Shown: positions 16,585-25,485, counted from the stretch's first letter. The stretch: DNA of 64,000 nucleotides from Streptomyces melanogenes (GCF_014649795.1 NZ_BMTS01000010.1:62001-126000), one strand, 5' to 3'. The notes: generated from the sequence alone by a model not told the origin. Program-made: numbers and translations.

Positions 16585-17535
16585 TCACCGGTATTCATGG
16601 GGGTCCGCGTCCAGTCCCCGTTCGCGGTCCTCCATGAAGCGCCAGATGTCCGGGCGGGAGCCGTCGACGTCGGTGAAGCCGTAGACGCGGGCGAGCTCGC
16701 CGGAGCTCACCGACTTCTGGTTCCAGCGGGCCCGGTCGCCGTCCGCCGCGAGGGCGGCGACCGCGCGCCCCACGAACCGCGGCGACTCCGAGAGCGCGAA
16801 GTCCGGCGGGGCCGCCGCCTCGCGCCAGTTCTCCTCGGTGACGCCGAAGGCGTCGAGCATCATCTCCGAGCGCAGCCAGCCGGGCGTGAGCGAGACGGCG
16901 GCGCCTCCGTGCGGCCCGAGCTCGTGGCCCTGCGAGAACGCCAGCCGGTTCACGGCGACCTTGGCCAGGTCGTAGAAGACGGAGATCCGGTAGTGCGCCG
17001 CGTTGTAGGCGGCCGTGCCGTCCGTCACCTCGACCAGCAGACCGCCGGGGCGGGCGACGAGCAGCGGCAGCAGGTGGTGGGAGGTGATCAGATGGGTGTC
17101 GACGGCGAGCCGCAGGATGCGCAGTCCGTCGTCGAGGTCGTGCTCCCAGACCGGGGTGTTCCAGTCGGCGGGGCCGCCCTTGAGGAGCTCGGCGCCCCAG
17201 ATGTCGTTGACCAGGACGTCGACGGCGCCGTACTCGTCGGCGAGCCGCTCGGCCAGCGCCTTCACCCGCGCGGGGTCGAGGTGGTCGACGACGGCCGGGA
17301 CGCCGGTGCCGCCGAGCCGGGTGACCAGGTCGGCGGTCTCCTCGACGGTCTCGCCGCGGTCGTAGTCGGACGGGAGCGGATGCGTACGGCTGCTGCGGCC
17401 GGTGCACACCACGGTCGCGCCCGCCTCGCCCAGGGCGGCGGCGATGCCGCGCCCGGCGCCCCGGGTGGCCCCGGCCACCACGGCCACGCGCCCGCGCAGC
17501 GCCCGCCCGGCCGGTTCGCTCTCCGGTGCTTCCAC
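16585..17535 (-). CDS. Short-chain dehydrogenase/reductase
   Basis: A 316-residue NAD(P)-dependent oxidoreductase of the classical SDR fold. The Rossmann motif is VVAGATRGAGRGIAAAL (residues about 19-35), the structural Asn motif is degenerate (VNDIWG) and the catalytic pair is YxxxK in FYDLAKVAVNR. The C-terminus is longer than the usual 250 residues. GTG start with a weak ribosome site. Divergent from the GNAT gene, with a 68-bp gap that contains a 7-bp inverted repeat GCCGAAG/CTTCGGC (17553-17579). Substrate unknown. Confidence 0.85.
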   Translation of the reverse strand: MEAPESEPAGRALRGRVAVVAGATRGAGRGIAAALGEAGATVVCTGRSSRTHPLPSDYDRGETVEETADLVTRLGGTGVPAVVDHLDPARVKALAERLADEYGAVDVLVNDIWGAELLKGGPADWNTPVWEHDLDDGLRILRLAVDTHLITSHHLLPLLVARPGGLLVEVTDGTAAYNAAHYRISVFYDLAKVAVNRLAFSQGHELGPHGGAAVSLTPGWLRSEMMLDAFGVTEENWREAAAPPDFALSESPRFVGRAVAALAADGDRARWNQKSVSSGELARVYGFTDVDGSRPDIWRFMEDRERGLDADPHEYR

Positions 17536-17603
17536 GGTCCGAGTCTGCCCGTGCCGAAGCCGCGGATTACCCCTTCGGCCCCGTATTTCGACAGGATGGG
17601 CGC

Positions 17604-18137
17604 ATGACCGAGATCCACACCCCCCGTCTGCTCCTGCGCCGCTGGGACGAGGACGACCTGCCCGCCCTGGCCGACATCAACGCGGACCCGGACGTCATGC
17701 GCTGGACCGGGGACGGCTCGGTCCTCGATCTGGAGCAGACGGCCGACGAGATCGAGCGCTGGGAGGAGGAGTGGGACGAGGAGGGCTTCGGGCTCTTCGC
17801 CGTCGAGCTCCTCGGCTCGGGCGAGCTGGCCGGGTTCACCGGGCTCTACGTGCCCGAGGACCTGCCCGAGCTGCTGCCGTCCGTGGCCATCGGCTGGCGC
17901 CTGGGACGGCAGTTCTGGGGGCAGGGGTACGCCTCGGAGGCCGCGCACGCCTCGCTGGAGTTCGCCCTCCAGGACCGCGGCCTCGACCGGGTCCTCGCCG
18001 TCGCGCGGGTGGGCGACGAGGCCTCCGCGAACGTGATCCGCAAGCTGGGCATGGCCCCGGAGAAGGTCACCACCGACCCGCGGTACGGCCACCAGCTGGC
18101 GGTGCACTCCATCGACCTCACCGAGTACGCGGGATAG
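17604..18137 (+). CDS. GNAT-family N-acetyltransferase
   Basis: A 177-residue acetyltransferase of the RimJ/RimL-like GNAT group: TPRLLLRRWDEDDLPALADINADPDVMRWTGDG at the start, the acetyl-CoA-binding motif region IGWRLGRQFWGQGYASEAA (about 93-111) and VGDEASANVIRKLGM near the end. It probably acetylates an amino group on a protein N-terminus, antibiotic or metabolite. ATG at 17604 is used rather than the upstream start because homology-like sequence begins there. Its last 20 bp overlap the end of the converging kinase gene. Confidence 0.88.
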   Translation: MTEIHTPRLLLRRWDEDDLPALADINADPDVMRWTGDGSVLDLEQTADEIERWEEEWDEEGFGLFAVELLGSGELAGFTGLYVPEDLPELLPSVAIGWRLGRQFWGQGYASEAAHASLEFALQDRGLDRVLAVARVGDEASANVIRKLGMAPEKVTTDPRYGHQLAVHSIDLTEYAG

Positions 18138-19338
18138 GGCCGGTCCGGCCCGGCGCCGAGTGGACGCCGGGCTGGTACTTGGGCAGCCGGACCGTGATCT
18201 TCATTCCGGCGCCCACCGCCGTCTCGATGACCAGGCCGTGGCCGTCCCCGTACACCTGGCGCAGCCGGTCGTCGACGTTGGACAGACCGATGCCGGCGGA
18301 CGGTCCCGCCTCGCCCGCCAGGATGCGGCGCAGCCGCTCGGGCTCCATGCCGACGCCGTTGTCCTCGATGACGACCAGCGCCTCGGACCCGGCGTCCTGC
18401 GCGGTGATGCTGATGTGGCTCGTGTCGGTCTTGCCCTCCAGGCCGTGTTTGACGGCGTTCTCGACGAGCGGCTGGAGGCAGAGGAAGGGCAGCGCCACCG
18501 GCAGCACTTCGGGGGCGATCTGGAGGGTCACCGAGAGCCGCTCCCCGAACCGGGCGCGGACCAGGGCCAGGTACTGGTCGATGGCGTGCAGTTCGTCGGC
18601 CAGGGTGGTGAAGTCGCCGTGGCTGCGGAACGAGTAGCGGGTGAAGTCGGCGAACTCCAGGAGCAGTTCGCGGGCCCGGTCCGGGTCGGTCCGGACGAAC
18701 GAGGCGATCACGGCCAGCGAGTTGAAGACGAAGTGCGGGGAGATCTGCGCCCGCAGCGCCTTGATCTCGGCCTCGATCAGCCGGGTGCGGGACCGGTCGA
18801 GGTCGGCGAGCTCCAGCTGGACCGAGACCCAGCGGGCCACCTCGCCCGCCGCCCGGACGAGGACCGCCGACTCGCGCGGCGCGCAGGCGACCAGGGCGCC
18901 GTGCACCCGGTCGTCGACGGTGAGCGGGGCCACCACCGCCCAGTGCAGGGCGCAGCCGTCGTCGTCGCAGCGGATGCGGAACGCCTCGCCGCGGCCGGTC
19001 TCGCGGATCCGGCCGAGCCGCTGGAGGATCTCCGCGCTGTGGTGCTCCCCCGCCCCGTCCCAGGTCAGCACCGAGGACCCGTCGGTCAGGCACAGCGCGT
19101 CGGTGCCGAGCAGGGTGCGCAGCCCGCGGACGGCGCGGCGCGCGGTGTCGGGGGTGAGCCCGGCTCGCAGCGGGGGCGCGGCCAGGGACGCGGTGTGCAG
19201 GGTCTGGAAGGTGGCGTGCTCGACGGGCGTGCCCAGATCTCCGAGCCCCTGCGGGCGCGCGGTGCGCCGCCCGGCCCAGAACCCGGCCGCGACCAGCGGC
19301 AGGGCCGCCGCGAACATCCCGGCCAGGAACCCGTTCAC
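18118..19338 (-). CDS. LytS-type sensor histidine kinase, orphan
   Basis: A 406-residue kinase with one N-terminal membrane segment (residues about 4-22), a GAF-like sensor region (about 60-175), the His_kinase domain with the phospho-acceptor in ISPHFVFNSL (H202), and an HATPase domain (N-box LVENAVKHGL, G-box IEDNGVGM and GIGLSNVDDRL). Its start overlaps the stop of the symporter gene by 4 bp (ATGA), so the two are translated together. Coupling suggests it senses or responds to the transported substrate. LytS kinases normally have a LytTR response regulator next door; none is present on either side here. Confidence 0.88.
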   Translation of the reverse strand: MNGFLAGMFAAALPLVAAGFWAGRRTARPQGLGDLGTPVEHATFQTLHTASLAAPPLRAGLTPDTARRAVRGLRTLLGTDALCLTDGSSVLTWDGAGEHHSAEILQRLGRIRETGRGEAFRIRCDDDGCALHWAVVAPLTVDDRVHGALVACAPRESAVLVRAAGEVARWVSVQLELADLDRSRTRLIEAEIKALRAQISPHFVFNSLAVIASFVRTDPDRARELLLEFADFTRYSFRSHGDFTTLADELHAIDQYLALVRARFGERLSVTLQIAPEVLPVALPFLCLQPLVENAVKHGLEGKTDTSHISITAQDAGSEALVVIEDNGVGMEPERLRRILAGEAGPSAGIGLSNVDDRLRQVYGDGHGLVIETAVGAGMKITVRLPKYQPGVHSAPGRTGPIPRTR

Positions 19339-21065
19339 GGCTGGACCTCACGGGGTGCGGTGCGCTGTCCCGCGTAGAGCGCTTCCGGCAGGTGGAAGCG
19401 GGCCAGTATCGCGGCCGTGCCCGCCGGGATCCGGGACGCCGTCGCCAGGGACACCAGGATCATCGTCAGGAAGCCGAGCGGCACCGACCACAGGGCGGGC
19501 CAGGCGAGCAGCGCGTGCAGCGGTCCGCCGCCGGGCAGGCCCGCCATGGTGGCGGTGACCGCGAGCAGCGCCGAGCCGCCGCCCGCCACCATCCCGGCGA
19601 CCGCGCCCGGCGGGGTGAGCCCGCGCCACCAGATGCCGAGCACCAGGAGCGGGCAGAACGAGGACGCGGAGACCGCGAACGCCAGGCCCACCGCGTCGGC
19701 CACCGGAAGCCCGCCGACCAGGGCGCTGGCCGCCAGCGGCACCACGACCGCGAGCAGGGTGGCGAGGCGGAAGTGCCGCACCCCCCGGGTCGGAAGCACG
19801 TCCTGGGTGAGGACGCCCGCGACCGCCAGGGTCAGCCCCGACGCGGTGGACAGGAACGCCGCGAAGGCGCCGCCGGCGAGCAGCGCGCCGAGCAGGTTGC
19901 CGCCGACCCCGCCGATCACCAGGTGCGGCAGGACGAGCACGGCCGCGTCGGCCTGTCCGGTGAGGGCGAGTTCGGGCGCGTACAGCCTGCCCAGGGCGCC
20001 GTAGACGGGCGGCAGCAGATAGAAGGCGCCGATCAGGCCGAGGACGACGACCGTGGTGCGGCGGGCGGCGACGCCGTGCGGGCTGGTGTAGAAGCGGACC
20101 ACCACGTGCGGCAGGCCCATGGTGCCTAGGAAGGTGGCGACGATCAGTCCGTACGTGGCGTACAGCGGGCGTTCCTGGCGGGCGTGGGCGAGCGGGGTGG
20201 ACATGCCCGAGCCGCCCGCGTCGCCGCCGGGGACCGGGTCGCCGGGGGCGAAGACGAGCCGGGTGCCGCGCTCGACGCGGTGGGTGCCGGCGGGCAGCAG
20301 GAGGCGCTGGGCGTGGTGGCGCGTGCCGTCGACGGTGCCGGTGGCGGTGACCGTGAGGGGGGCGGCGAGCTTGATGTCGAGGGTGTCGTCGACGCGTACG
20401 GTCCGCTGCTCGCGGAAGGCGGCGGGCTCGTCGAAGGCGACGCGCGGGGCGCCGTCGCCGTGCCAGGCGAGCAGCAGGAAGAGCGCGGGCACGAGGAGGG
20501 CGGTGAGTTTGAGCCAGTACTGGAAGGCCTGGACGAAGGTGATGCTGCGCATGCCGCCCGCGGCGACGGTGGCGACGACGACCACCGCGACCAGGACGCC
20601 GCCGAACCAGCGGGGCGCGCCGGTGAGCACGTGGAGGGTGAGGCCCGCGCCCTGGAGCTGCGGCAGCAGATAGAGCCAGCCGACCCCGACGACCAGCGCG
20701 GCCGCGAGCCGTCGTACGGATCGGGATTCGAGGCGGGCCTCGGCGAAGTCGGGCAGGGTGTACGCGCCGGAGCGGCGCAGCGGGGCCGCCACGAACACCA
20801 GCAGGACGAGGTAGCCCGCGGTGTAGCCCACCGGGTACCAGAGCATGTCCGGGCCCTGGACGAGGACGAGTCCTGCGATGCCGAGGAAGGAGGCGGCGGA
20901 GAGGTACTCGCCGCTGATCGCGGCCGCGTTGAGCCGGGGGCCGACCGTGCGCGAGGCCACGTAGAAGTCGGAGGTGGTCCGGGATATGCGCAGGCCGAGC
21001 GCGCCGACGAGGACCGTGGCGAGGACCACGAGGGCCACGGCCGGTACGGCGTAGTTCTGGTTCAC
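19335..21065 (-). CDS. Sodium/solute symporter (ActP-like, SSS family)
   Basis: A 576-residue secondary transporter with about 13 membrane segments. SSS-family signatures: ISGEYLSAASFLGIAGLV near residues 50-67 and GGAFAAFLSTASGLTLAVAGVLTQDV in the C-terminal half. A roughly 90-residue soluble loop (about 210-300) interrupts the helices and is rich in beta-type sequence, as in some ActP relatives from actinobacteria. Likely imports acetate or another monocarboxylate with Na+. Middle gene of a three-gene operon: small membrane partner, symporter, kinase. GTG start. Confidence 0.88.
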   Translation of the reverse strand: MNQNYAVPAVALVVLATVLVGALGLRISRTTSDFYVASRTVGPRLNAAAISGEYLSAASFLGIAGLVLVQGPDMLWYPVGYTAGYLVLLVFVAAPLRRSGAYTLPDFAEARLESRSVRRLAAALVVGVGWLYLLPQLQGAGLTLHVLTGAPRWFGGVLVAVVVVATVAAGGMRSITFVQAFQYWLKLTALLVPALFLLLAWHGDGAPRVAFDEPAAFREQRTVRVDDTLDIKLAAPLTVTATGTVDGTRHHAQRLLLPAGTHRVERGTRLVFAPGDPVPGGDAGGSGMSTPLAHARQERPLYATYGLIVATFLGTMGLPHVVVRFYTSPHGVAARRTTVVVLGLIGAFYLLPPVYGALGRLYAPELALTGQADAAVLVLPHLVIGGVGGNLLGALLAGGAFAAFLSTASGLTLAVAGVLTQDVLPTRGVRHFRLATLLAVVVPLAASALVGGLPVADAVGLAFAVSASSFCPLLVLGIWWRGLTPPGAVAGMVAGGGSALLAVTATMAGLPGGGPLHALLAWPALWSVPLGFLTMILVSLATASRIPAGTAAILARFHLPEALYAGQRTAPREVQP

Positions 21066-21099
21066 GTTCTCACGTTCCTCGGCGGCGCCGGGCGGGCGG

Positions 21100-21456
21100 T
21101 CAGCGGTCCTCGACGAGGCGGGCGAAGTCCCGTTCGTTGCGCTCGGCCCGTTTCACGTACCACCGGGCGAGCAGCACGAGCGGCGGGTAGACGCCGAAGC
21201 CGAGCACGCCCCAGACGAGCCCGGGGTTCTGCGGCCGCACCGCGAACACCAGCGGCAGCGGGCCGACCAGCAGCACGAGGACGGCGAACACGGTGAGCCC
21301 GGCGAGCAGTTGGCTGCGCATCAGGGAGCGCACATAGGTGTGGCCGAGGGTGGTCTGCTCGTCGATCTCGGTCCGGGGCCGGTAGCCGCCGAGCCCGCGG
21401 GTGCGCCGGGGCACCCCGGTGACGACGACACGGCGTTCCGTCGGATCCTGCGGCAC
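21100..21456 (-). CDS. DUF485-like small membrane partner of the symporter
   Basis: A 118-residue protein with a soluble N-terminal third and two hydrophobic segments (about residues 46-70 and 77-100), ending in a basic tail. Its position 34 bp upstream of an SSS symporter matches the small DUF485-type proteins that accompany ActP-like transporters. The GTG at 21456 is preferred over the upstream ATG because GGGGGAGG precedes it and the longer N-terminus has no protein-like features. Function as a transporter subunit is inferred from context. Confidence 0.7.
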   Translation of the reverse strand: MPQDPTERRVVVTGVPRRTRGLGGYRPRTEIDEQTTLGHTYVRSLMRSQLLAGLTVFAVLVLLVGPLPLVFAVRPQNPGLVWGVLGFGVYPPLVLLARWYVKRAERNERDFARLVEDR

Positions 21457-21558
21457 GGCTGCCTCCCCCAGAGACTCTGTGTCGCCAGAGAGTAGTCGTG
21501 ATGACGCGGCAGGAGCATGGCCGCGATATGGATGGCGCCCACCCACGCACCTATGTAC

Positions 21559-21586
21559 CCTAGGTTAAAACCTAAGAGTCCTAGGA
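21559..21586. promoter_or_regulatory. Probable TetR operator TAGGTT-AA-AACCTA
   Basis: TAGGTT and AACCTA (21561-21574) form a perfect 6+6 inverted repeat within CCTAGGTTAAAACCTAAG, followed by a CCTAGG palindrome (21580-21585). It lies about 30-50 bp upstream of the TetR-type gene in an otherwise GC-rich gap. Sites of this kind are typical for autoregulating TetR proteins. Confidence 0.6.
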
Positions 21587-21613
21587 ACGGTGACGGACGG
21601 AGGGACGAGGCAC

Positions 21614-22207
21614 ATGGCGCGTGCGGGACTCACAGCGGAGCGGGTCACGGCGGCGGCCGCCGAGCTGGCGGACGAGATCGGGTTCGACAACGTCACGCTG
21701 TCGGCCCTGGCACGGCACTTCGGCGTGAAGGACGCGAGCCTGTACTCGCACGTCAAGAACGTGCGGGACCTGCGCACCCGGGTGGCGCTGCTGGCCGGCG
21801 GCGAGCTCATCGACGAGATCGCGGTCGCGGTGGCGGGCCGGTCGGGGCGGGACGCCCTGACGGCGTTCGCCGACGCGTACCGGGCGTACGCCCTTGCCCA
21901 CCCCGGGCGGTACGCGGCGACCCAGATCCGGGTCGACCCGGCGGCCGTCGCCGACGCGCCCGCGATGCGGCGGACCGTGGAGATCACCTACGGGATGCTG
22001 CGCGGCTACGGGCTGGCCGAGCCGGACCTGACCGATGCGGTGCGGCTGCTGCGCAGCACCTTCCACGGCTACATCAGCATCGAGGCCCAGGGCGGCTTCA
22101 ACCACGTACGCGATGTGGAGGCCTCGTGGCGGCGGGCCGTCGAGGCCCTGCACGTCCTCCTCGAACACTGGCCCGCCTCACCCACGGAGGAAGCGAACCA
22201 TGCCTGA
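21614..22207 (+). CDS. TetR-family transcriptional regulator
   Basis: A 197-residue repressor. The N-terminal helix-turn-helix is at about residues 8-52 (LTAERVTAAAAELADEIGFD...LARHFGVKDASLYSHVKN), and the rest is an all-helical ligand domain of the TetR_C WHG type (motif STFHGYISIEAQGGF). ATG at 21614 chosen because GGAGG lies 10 bp before it. Its stop overlaps the start of the hydrolase gene by 8 bp, so it probably regulates that gene and itself through the palindrome at 21561-21574. The ligand is unknown. Confidence 0.9.
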   Translation: MARAGLTAERVTAAAAELADEIGFDNVTLSALARHFGVKDASLYSHVKNVRDLRTRVALLAGGELIDEIAVAVAGRSGRDALTAFADAYRAYALAHPGRYAATQIRVDPAAVADAPAMRRTVEITYGMLRGYGLAEPDLTDAVRLLRSTFHGYISIEAQGGFNHVRDVEASWRRAVEALHVLLEHWPASPTEEANHA

Positions 22208-23042
22208 ACTGCGCGTACCCGGCGCGACCCTGTACTACGAGCGGCGCGGCTCCGGTCCGGTGCTGCTGATGATCCCGGGCGGGGGCGGGGACGCCGCCTC
22301 CTTCGACCTGGTGGGGGCGGACCTGGCCGACCGGTTCACCGTGGTCGCCGTCGACCCGCGCGGCAAGTCCCGCAGCGCCGCCGGTGAGCGGGGCCGGGAC
22401 CAGCGGGTGGAGGTGCACGCCGACGACATGCACCGGCTGCTCGCCGAGGTGTCGCCGACCGAGCCCGCCTTCGTCTTCGGCAGCAGCTCGGGCGCGATCA
22501 TCGCGCTCGACCTGCTGGCCCGGCACCCGGAGCGGCTGCGGCTCGTCGTGGCCCACGAGCCGCCGGTGCTGGGGCTGCTGCCCGACGCGGACCGGTGGCG
22601 GGCGGCCTTCGCGGGCGTCGTCGAGGCGTTCGGCCGCGACGGCCTCGAAGCGGCGATGGCCGCGCTCGGCGCGGCGGCGGGCCAGGAGGGCACGGACGAT
22701 CCGGACGACGAGCGGGACGGGGCCGCTCCGGCGGACACCGAGCGGTTCCGGCGCATGCGGGAGAACATGCCGCAGTTCCTGGAGCGCGAACTGCGCCAGT
22801 TCAGCGGCCACATGCCGGACGGGGACGCGCTGGCGGCGCACTCCGGGCGGCTGGTCCCGGCGTGTGGGCGCGCCTCGCGGGGGCTGCTGCTCGCCCGCCC
22901 GGCGGCGGTCCTTGCCGAGCGGTTCGCCACCCCGCTGGTCGAGTTCCCGGGCGGCCACGTGGGCCTGAGCACGCATCCGGTCCGGTTCGCCGAGGTGCTG
23001 CGGCGGACGCTGGCGGGGGCCATGGCACAGGACGCGGTCTAG
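22200..23042 (+). CDS. Alpha/beta hydrolase
   Basis: A 280-residue alpha/beta-fold hydrolase. Oxyanion motif IPGGGGDAASF (residues about 25-35), nucleophile elbow FGSSSGAIIAL (middle Ser about 95-98), and the catalytic His in FPGGHVGLSTHP near the C-terminus. A charged insertion (about 160-185, rich in Asp/Glu) forms the cap. Its ATG lies inside the 3' end of the TetR gene, so the pair is an operon. A role in breaking down an ester or lactone sensed by the TetR protein is inferred. Confidence 0.87.
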   Translation: MPELRVPGATLYYERRGSGPVLLMIPGGGGDAASFDLVGADLADRFTVVAVDPRGKSRSAAGERGRDQRVEVHADDMHRLLAEVSPTEPAFVFGSSSGAIIALDLLARHPERLRLVVAHEPPVLGLLPDADRWRAAFAGVVEAFGRDGLEAAMAALGAAAGQEGTDDPDDERDGAAPADTERFRRMRENMPQFLERELRQFSGHMPDGDALAAHSGRLVPACGRASRGLLLARPAAVLAERFATPLVEFPGGHVGLSTHPVRFAEVLRRTLAGAMAQDAV

Positions 23043-23066
23043 TCGCGGAGACCGGGGCGCGCAAAA

Positions 23067-23113
23067 AAGGTCTGGACCAGACGGTTGACCGTCTGGTCCA
23101 GACCTTCTACGTT
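23067..23113 (+). promoter_or_regulatory. Chitinase promoter with 18-bp palindromic chi-box/DasR-like operator
   Basis: An 18-bp perfect inverted repeat (23067-23084 and 23089-23106) with a TTGA centre. Each arm contains the known Streptomyces chitinase repeat TGGTCCAGACCT (23094-23105, and reversed at 23068-23079), which also resembles the DasR site (core TGGTCTAGACCA). The centre supplies the -35 box TTGACC (23085-23090) and 17 bp further is TACGTT (23108-23113), a good -10. Operator and promoter thus overlap fully. The hairpin could also terminate upstream transcription. Confidence 0.8.
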
Positions 23114-23163
23114 GCGCAGCGATCCGCCCTGTCCCATCCCCCACGGCACCGCAGGGAGGAACC

Positions 23164-25470
23164 ATGTCCTCGCCCTCGTCCTTACGGGGCGCCTCGCCCC
23201 ACCGAAGACTCCTCGCACTGCTCGGCGCGCTGCTGCTCCCCGTCGCCCTGCTCACCGGCCTCGCCGCCACCCCCGCCCACGCGGCGGGCGGTCTGACCGC
23301 CTCCTTCAGCAGCCAGGACAACGGCTCCTGGTGGAAGGGGACGTACGTCGTCCGCAACACCACCTCCTCCCCCGTCACCGGCTGGACCCTGGAGTTCGAT
23401 CTCCCGGCCGGGGTCTCCATCAGCGGCCACTACAACGGCGAGGCCACGGTCAGCGGCCGCCATGTGACGGTGAAGAACGCCTACTACAACGCGACCGTCC
23501 CGGCCAACTCGACGACCGAGCCGTACAGTTACTGGTTCGTGGCGAGCGGTCCGATCGGCGCGCCCGGCGGGTGCACGGTCAACGGCGACAAGTGCGACGG
23601 CACCCCGGACGTGCCGCCGTCCGCGCCCGGCGCCCCCAAGGTCACCTCGGTCACCGCGCACAGCGTGTCGCTCTCCTGGGCCGCGGCGACGGCCGGCGAC
23701 TACCCCGTGGCCTCGTACGACGTGCTGAGCGGCAGCACCGTCGTGGCCACCGCGACCACCCCCTCGGCCACGGTCACCGGGCTCACCCCGGCCACCTCCT
23801 ACGGCTTCGCCGTGCGGGCCAGGGACACCCGGGGCAACACCGGGCCGCAGAGCGCGGTGGTCACCGCGACGACCACCGACCCGGCCTCCGACCCGACCCC
23901 GCCCACCGCTCCCGGCGCTCTGCGCTCCACCGGCCGGACGTCGACGAGCGTGGGCCTGGCCTGGAACGCGTCGAGCGACAACGTCGGCGTGGCCGCGTAC
24001 GACGTGTACCGGGACGGGGTGCTCTCCCAGACGCTGCCCGCCACCACGCTCACCGCGACCGTCGCCGGGCTGACCCCGGCCACCAAGTACACGTTCACCG
24101 TGAAGGCGCGGGACGCGGCCGACAACTCCTCGCCCGCCTCCGACGCCCTGGACATCACCACCGACGACCAGGCGGGCACCGGCAAGTACCTGAAGGTCGG
24201 CTACTTCGCCCAGTGGGGCATCTACGGCCGCCAGTACTTCGTCAAGAACCTGGACACCTCGGGCTCGGCCGCCAAGCTCGACGTCGTCAACTACGCCTTC
24301 GAGAACATCGACCCGGTCAACCTGACGTGTCTGGCCGGGGTCACCAAGGGCGTCGGCGCCAACCCGCAGGACCCCGACCAGGGCACCGGCGCGGGCGACG
24401 CGGACGCCGACTACGCCCGGCCGTTCAGCGCCGCCCAGTCGGTCGACGGCGTCGCCGACGACGGCTACGCCAAACTGCGGGGCAACTTCAACCAGATCAA
24501 GAAGCTCAAGGCCAAGTACCCCCACCTGAAGGTCGTCGTCTCGCTCGGCGGGTGGACGTACTCGAAGTTCTTCACGGACGCCGCCGCCACCGACGCCTCG
24601 CGCAAGAAGTTCGTCGCGTCCTGCGTCGACGTGTGGATCAAGGGCAACCTCCCCGCCTACAACGGCGCGGGCGGTCCGGGCACCGGCGCCGGGGTCTTCG
24701 ACGGCATCGACCTGGACTGGGAGTGGCCCGGCTCGCCCGACGGCCACGCGGGCAACCACTACTCCACGGCCGACAAGGCCAACCTCACCCTGCTGCTCGC
24801 CGAGTTCCGCAAGCAGCTCGACGCGCTCGGCGGCGCGCACCGGCTGCTGACAGCGTTCACCCCGGCCGACCCGGCGAAGATCCAGCAGGGCTGGGACCTG
24901 AGCAAGATCTTCTCGTCGCTGGACTTCGCCAATGTGCAGGGGTATGACTTCCACGGCGCCGGCAGCGACAACTCCTGGGAGCCGAACCGCACCGGCCACC
25001 AGGCCAATCTCTACACCGACGCCCAGGATCCGTACGCCACCCACTTCAGCGTCGACGGGGCCGTGGCGGCCTATCTGAACGCCGGGGTCAACCCGCGCAA
25101 GCTCACCGTCGGCTTCCCGTTCTACGGGCGCGGCTGGCAGAGCGTCACGGACGGCGGGACGCACGGCGAGTGGCAGGCGGCCAAGGGGGCCGCGCCCGGC
25201 CAGTTCCCGGAGGAGGCGGGCGTGCGCGGCTACAGCAACATGATCGGCGGGGTACCCGGGCTGACCGTGTACCACGACGAGCAGTCCGTCTCCACGTACG
25301 GCTACACCGGGGCCGACGGACAGTGGTGGACCTTCGACGACACCTGGTCGATCGGCCGGAAGACGGCCTACCTCAAGGCGAAGGGGCTGCTCGGCGCCAT
25401 GGTCTGGGAGATGTCCGGCGACACACCGCAGGGCACGCTGATGAGCGCGCTGGCCGGAGGGCTCGGCTGA
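23164..25470 (+). CDS. Secreted modular chitinase (CBM2-FnIII-FnIII-GH18)
   Basis: A 768-residue exported endo-chitinase. Signal peptide 1 to about 41 (cleavage near AHA-A), carbohydrate-binding module 2 (about 42-145, with surface tryptophans in GSWWKGTY and SYWFVASG), two fibronectin type III domains (about 155-240 and 250-335, each ending in a TPATxY/FxFxVxARD pattern), and a GH18 catalytic barrel (about 342-767). The GH18 signature FDGIDLDWEWPG gives the catalytic acid E520. Close in plan to Chi63/ChiC-type enzymes, with one FnIII domain more. Good ribosome site AGGGAGGAACC. Chitin-responsive promoter directly upstream. Confidence 0.95.
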   Translation: MSSPSSLRGASPHRRLLALLGALLLPVALLTGLAATPAHAAGGLTASFSSQDNGSWWKGTYVVRNTTSSPVTGWTLEFDLPAGVSISGHYNGEATVSGRHVTVKNAYYNATVPANSTTEPYSYWFVASGPIGAPGGCTVNGDKCDGTPDVPPSAPGAPKVTSVTAHSVSLSWAAATAGDYPVASYDVLSGSTVVATATTPSATVTGLTPATSYGFAVRARDTRGNTGPQSAVVTATTTDPASDPTPPTAPGALRSTGRTSTSVGLAWNASSDNVGVAAYDVYRDGVLSQTLPATTLTATVAGLTPATKYTFTVKARDAADNSSPASDALDITTDDQAGTGKYLKVGYFAQWGIYGRQYFVKNLDTSGSAAKLDVVNYAFENIDPVNLTCLAGVTKGVGANPQDPDQGTGAGDADADYARPFSAAQSVDGVADDGYAKLRGNFNQIKKLKAKYPHLKVVVSLGGWTYSKFFTDAAATDASRKKFVASCVDVWIKGNLPAYNGAGGPGTGAGVFDGIDLDWEWPGSPDGHAGNHYSTADKANLTLLLAEFRKQLDALGGAHRLLTAFTPADPAKIQQGWDLSKIFSSLDFANVQGYDFHGAGSDNSWEPNRTGHQANLYTDAQDPYATHFSVDGAVAAYLNAGVNPRKLTVGFPFYGRGWQSVTDGGTHGEWQAAKGAAPGQFPEEAGVRGYSNMIGGVPGLTVYHDEQSVSTYGYTGADGQWWTFDDTWSIGRKTAYLKAKGLLGAMVWEMSGDTPQGTLMSALAGGLG

Positions 25471-25485
25471 GCGGTCCCGCGCGGC

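Noticed and set aside
13803-16598. A 931-codon minus-strand frame opposite mgtA
   Set aside because: The composition is Arg/Gly/Asp/His-rich without any motif, whereas the plus strand carries a complete P-type ATPase.
17553-17579. GCCGAAG/CTTCGGC inverted repeat between the SDR and GNAT genes as an operator
   Set aside because: Seven GC-rich base pairs with a 13-nt spacer are expected by chance here, and no regulator gene adjoins.
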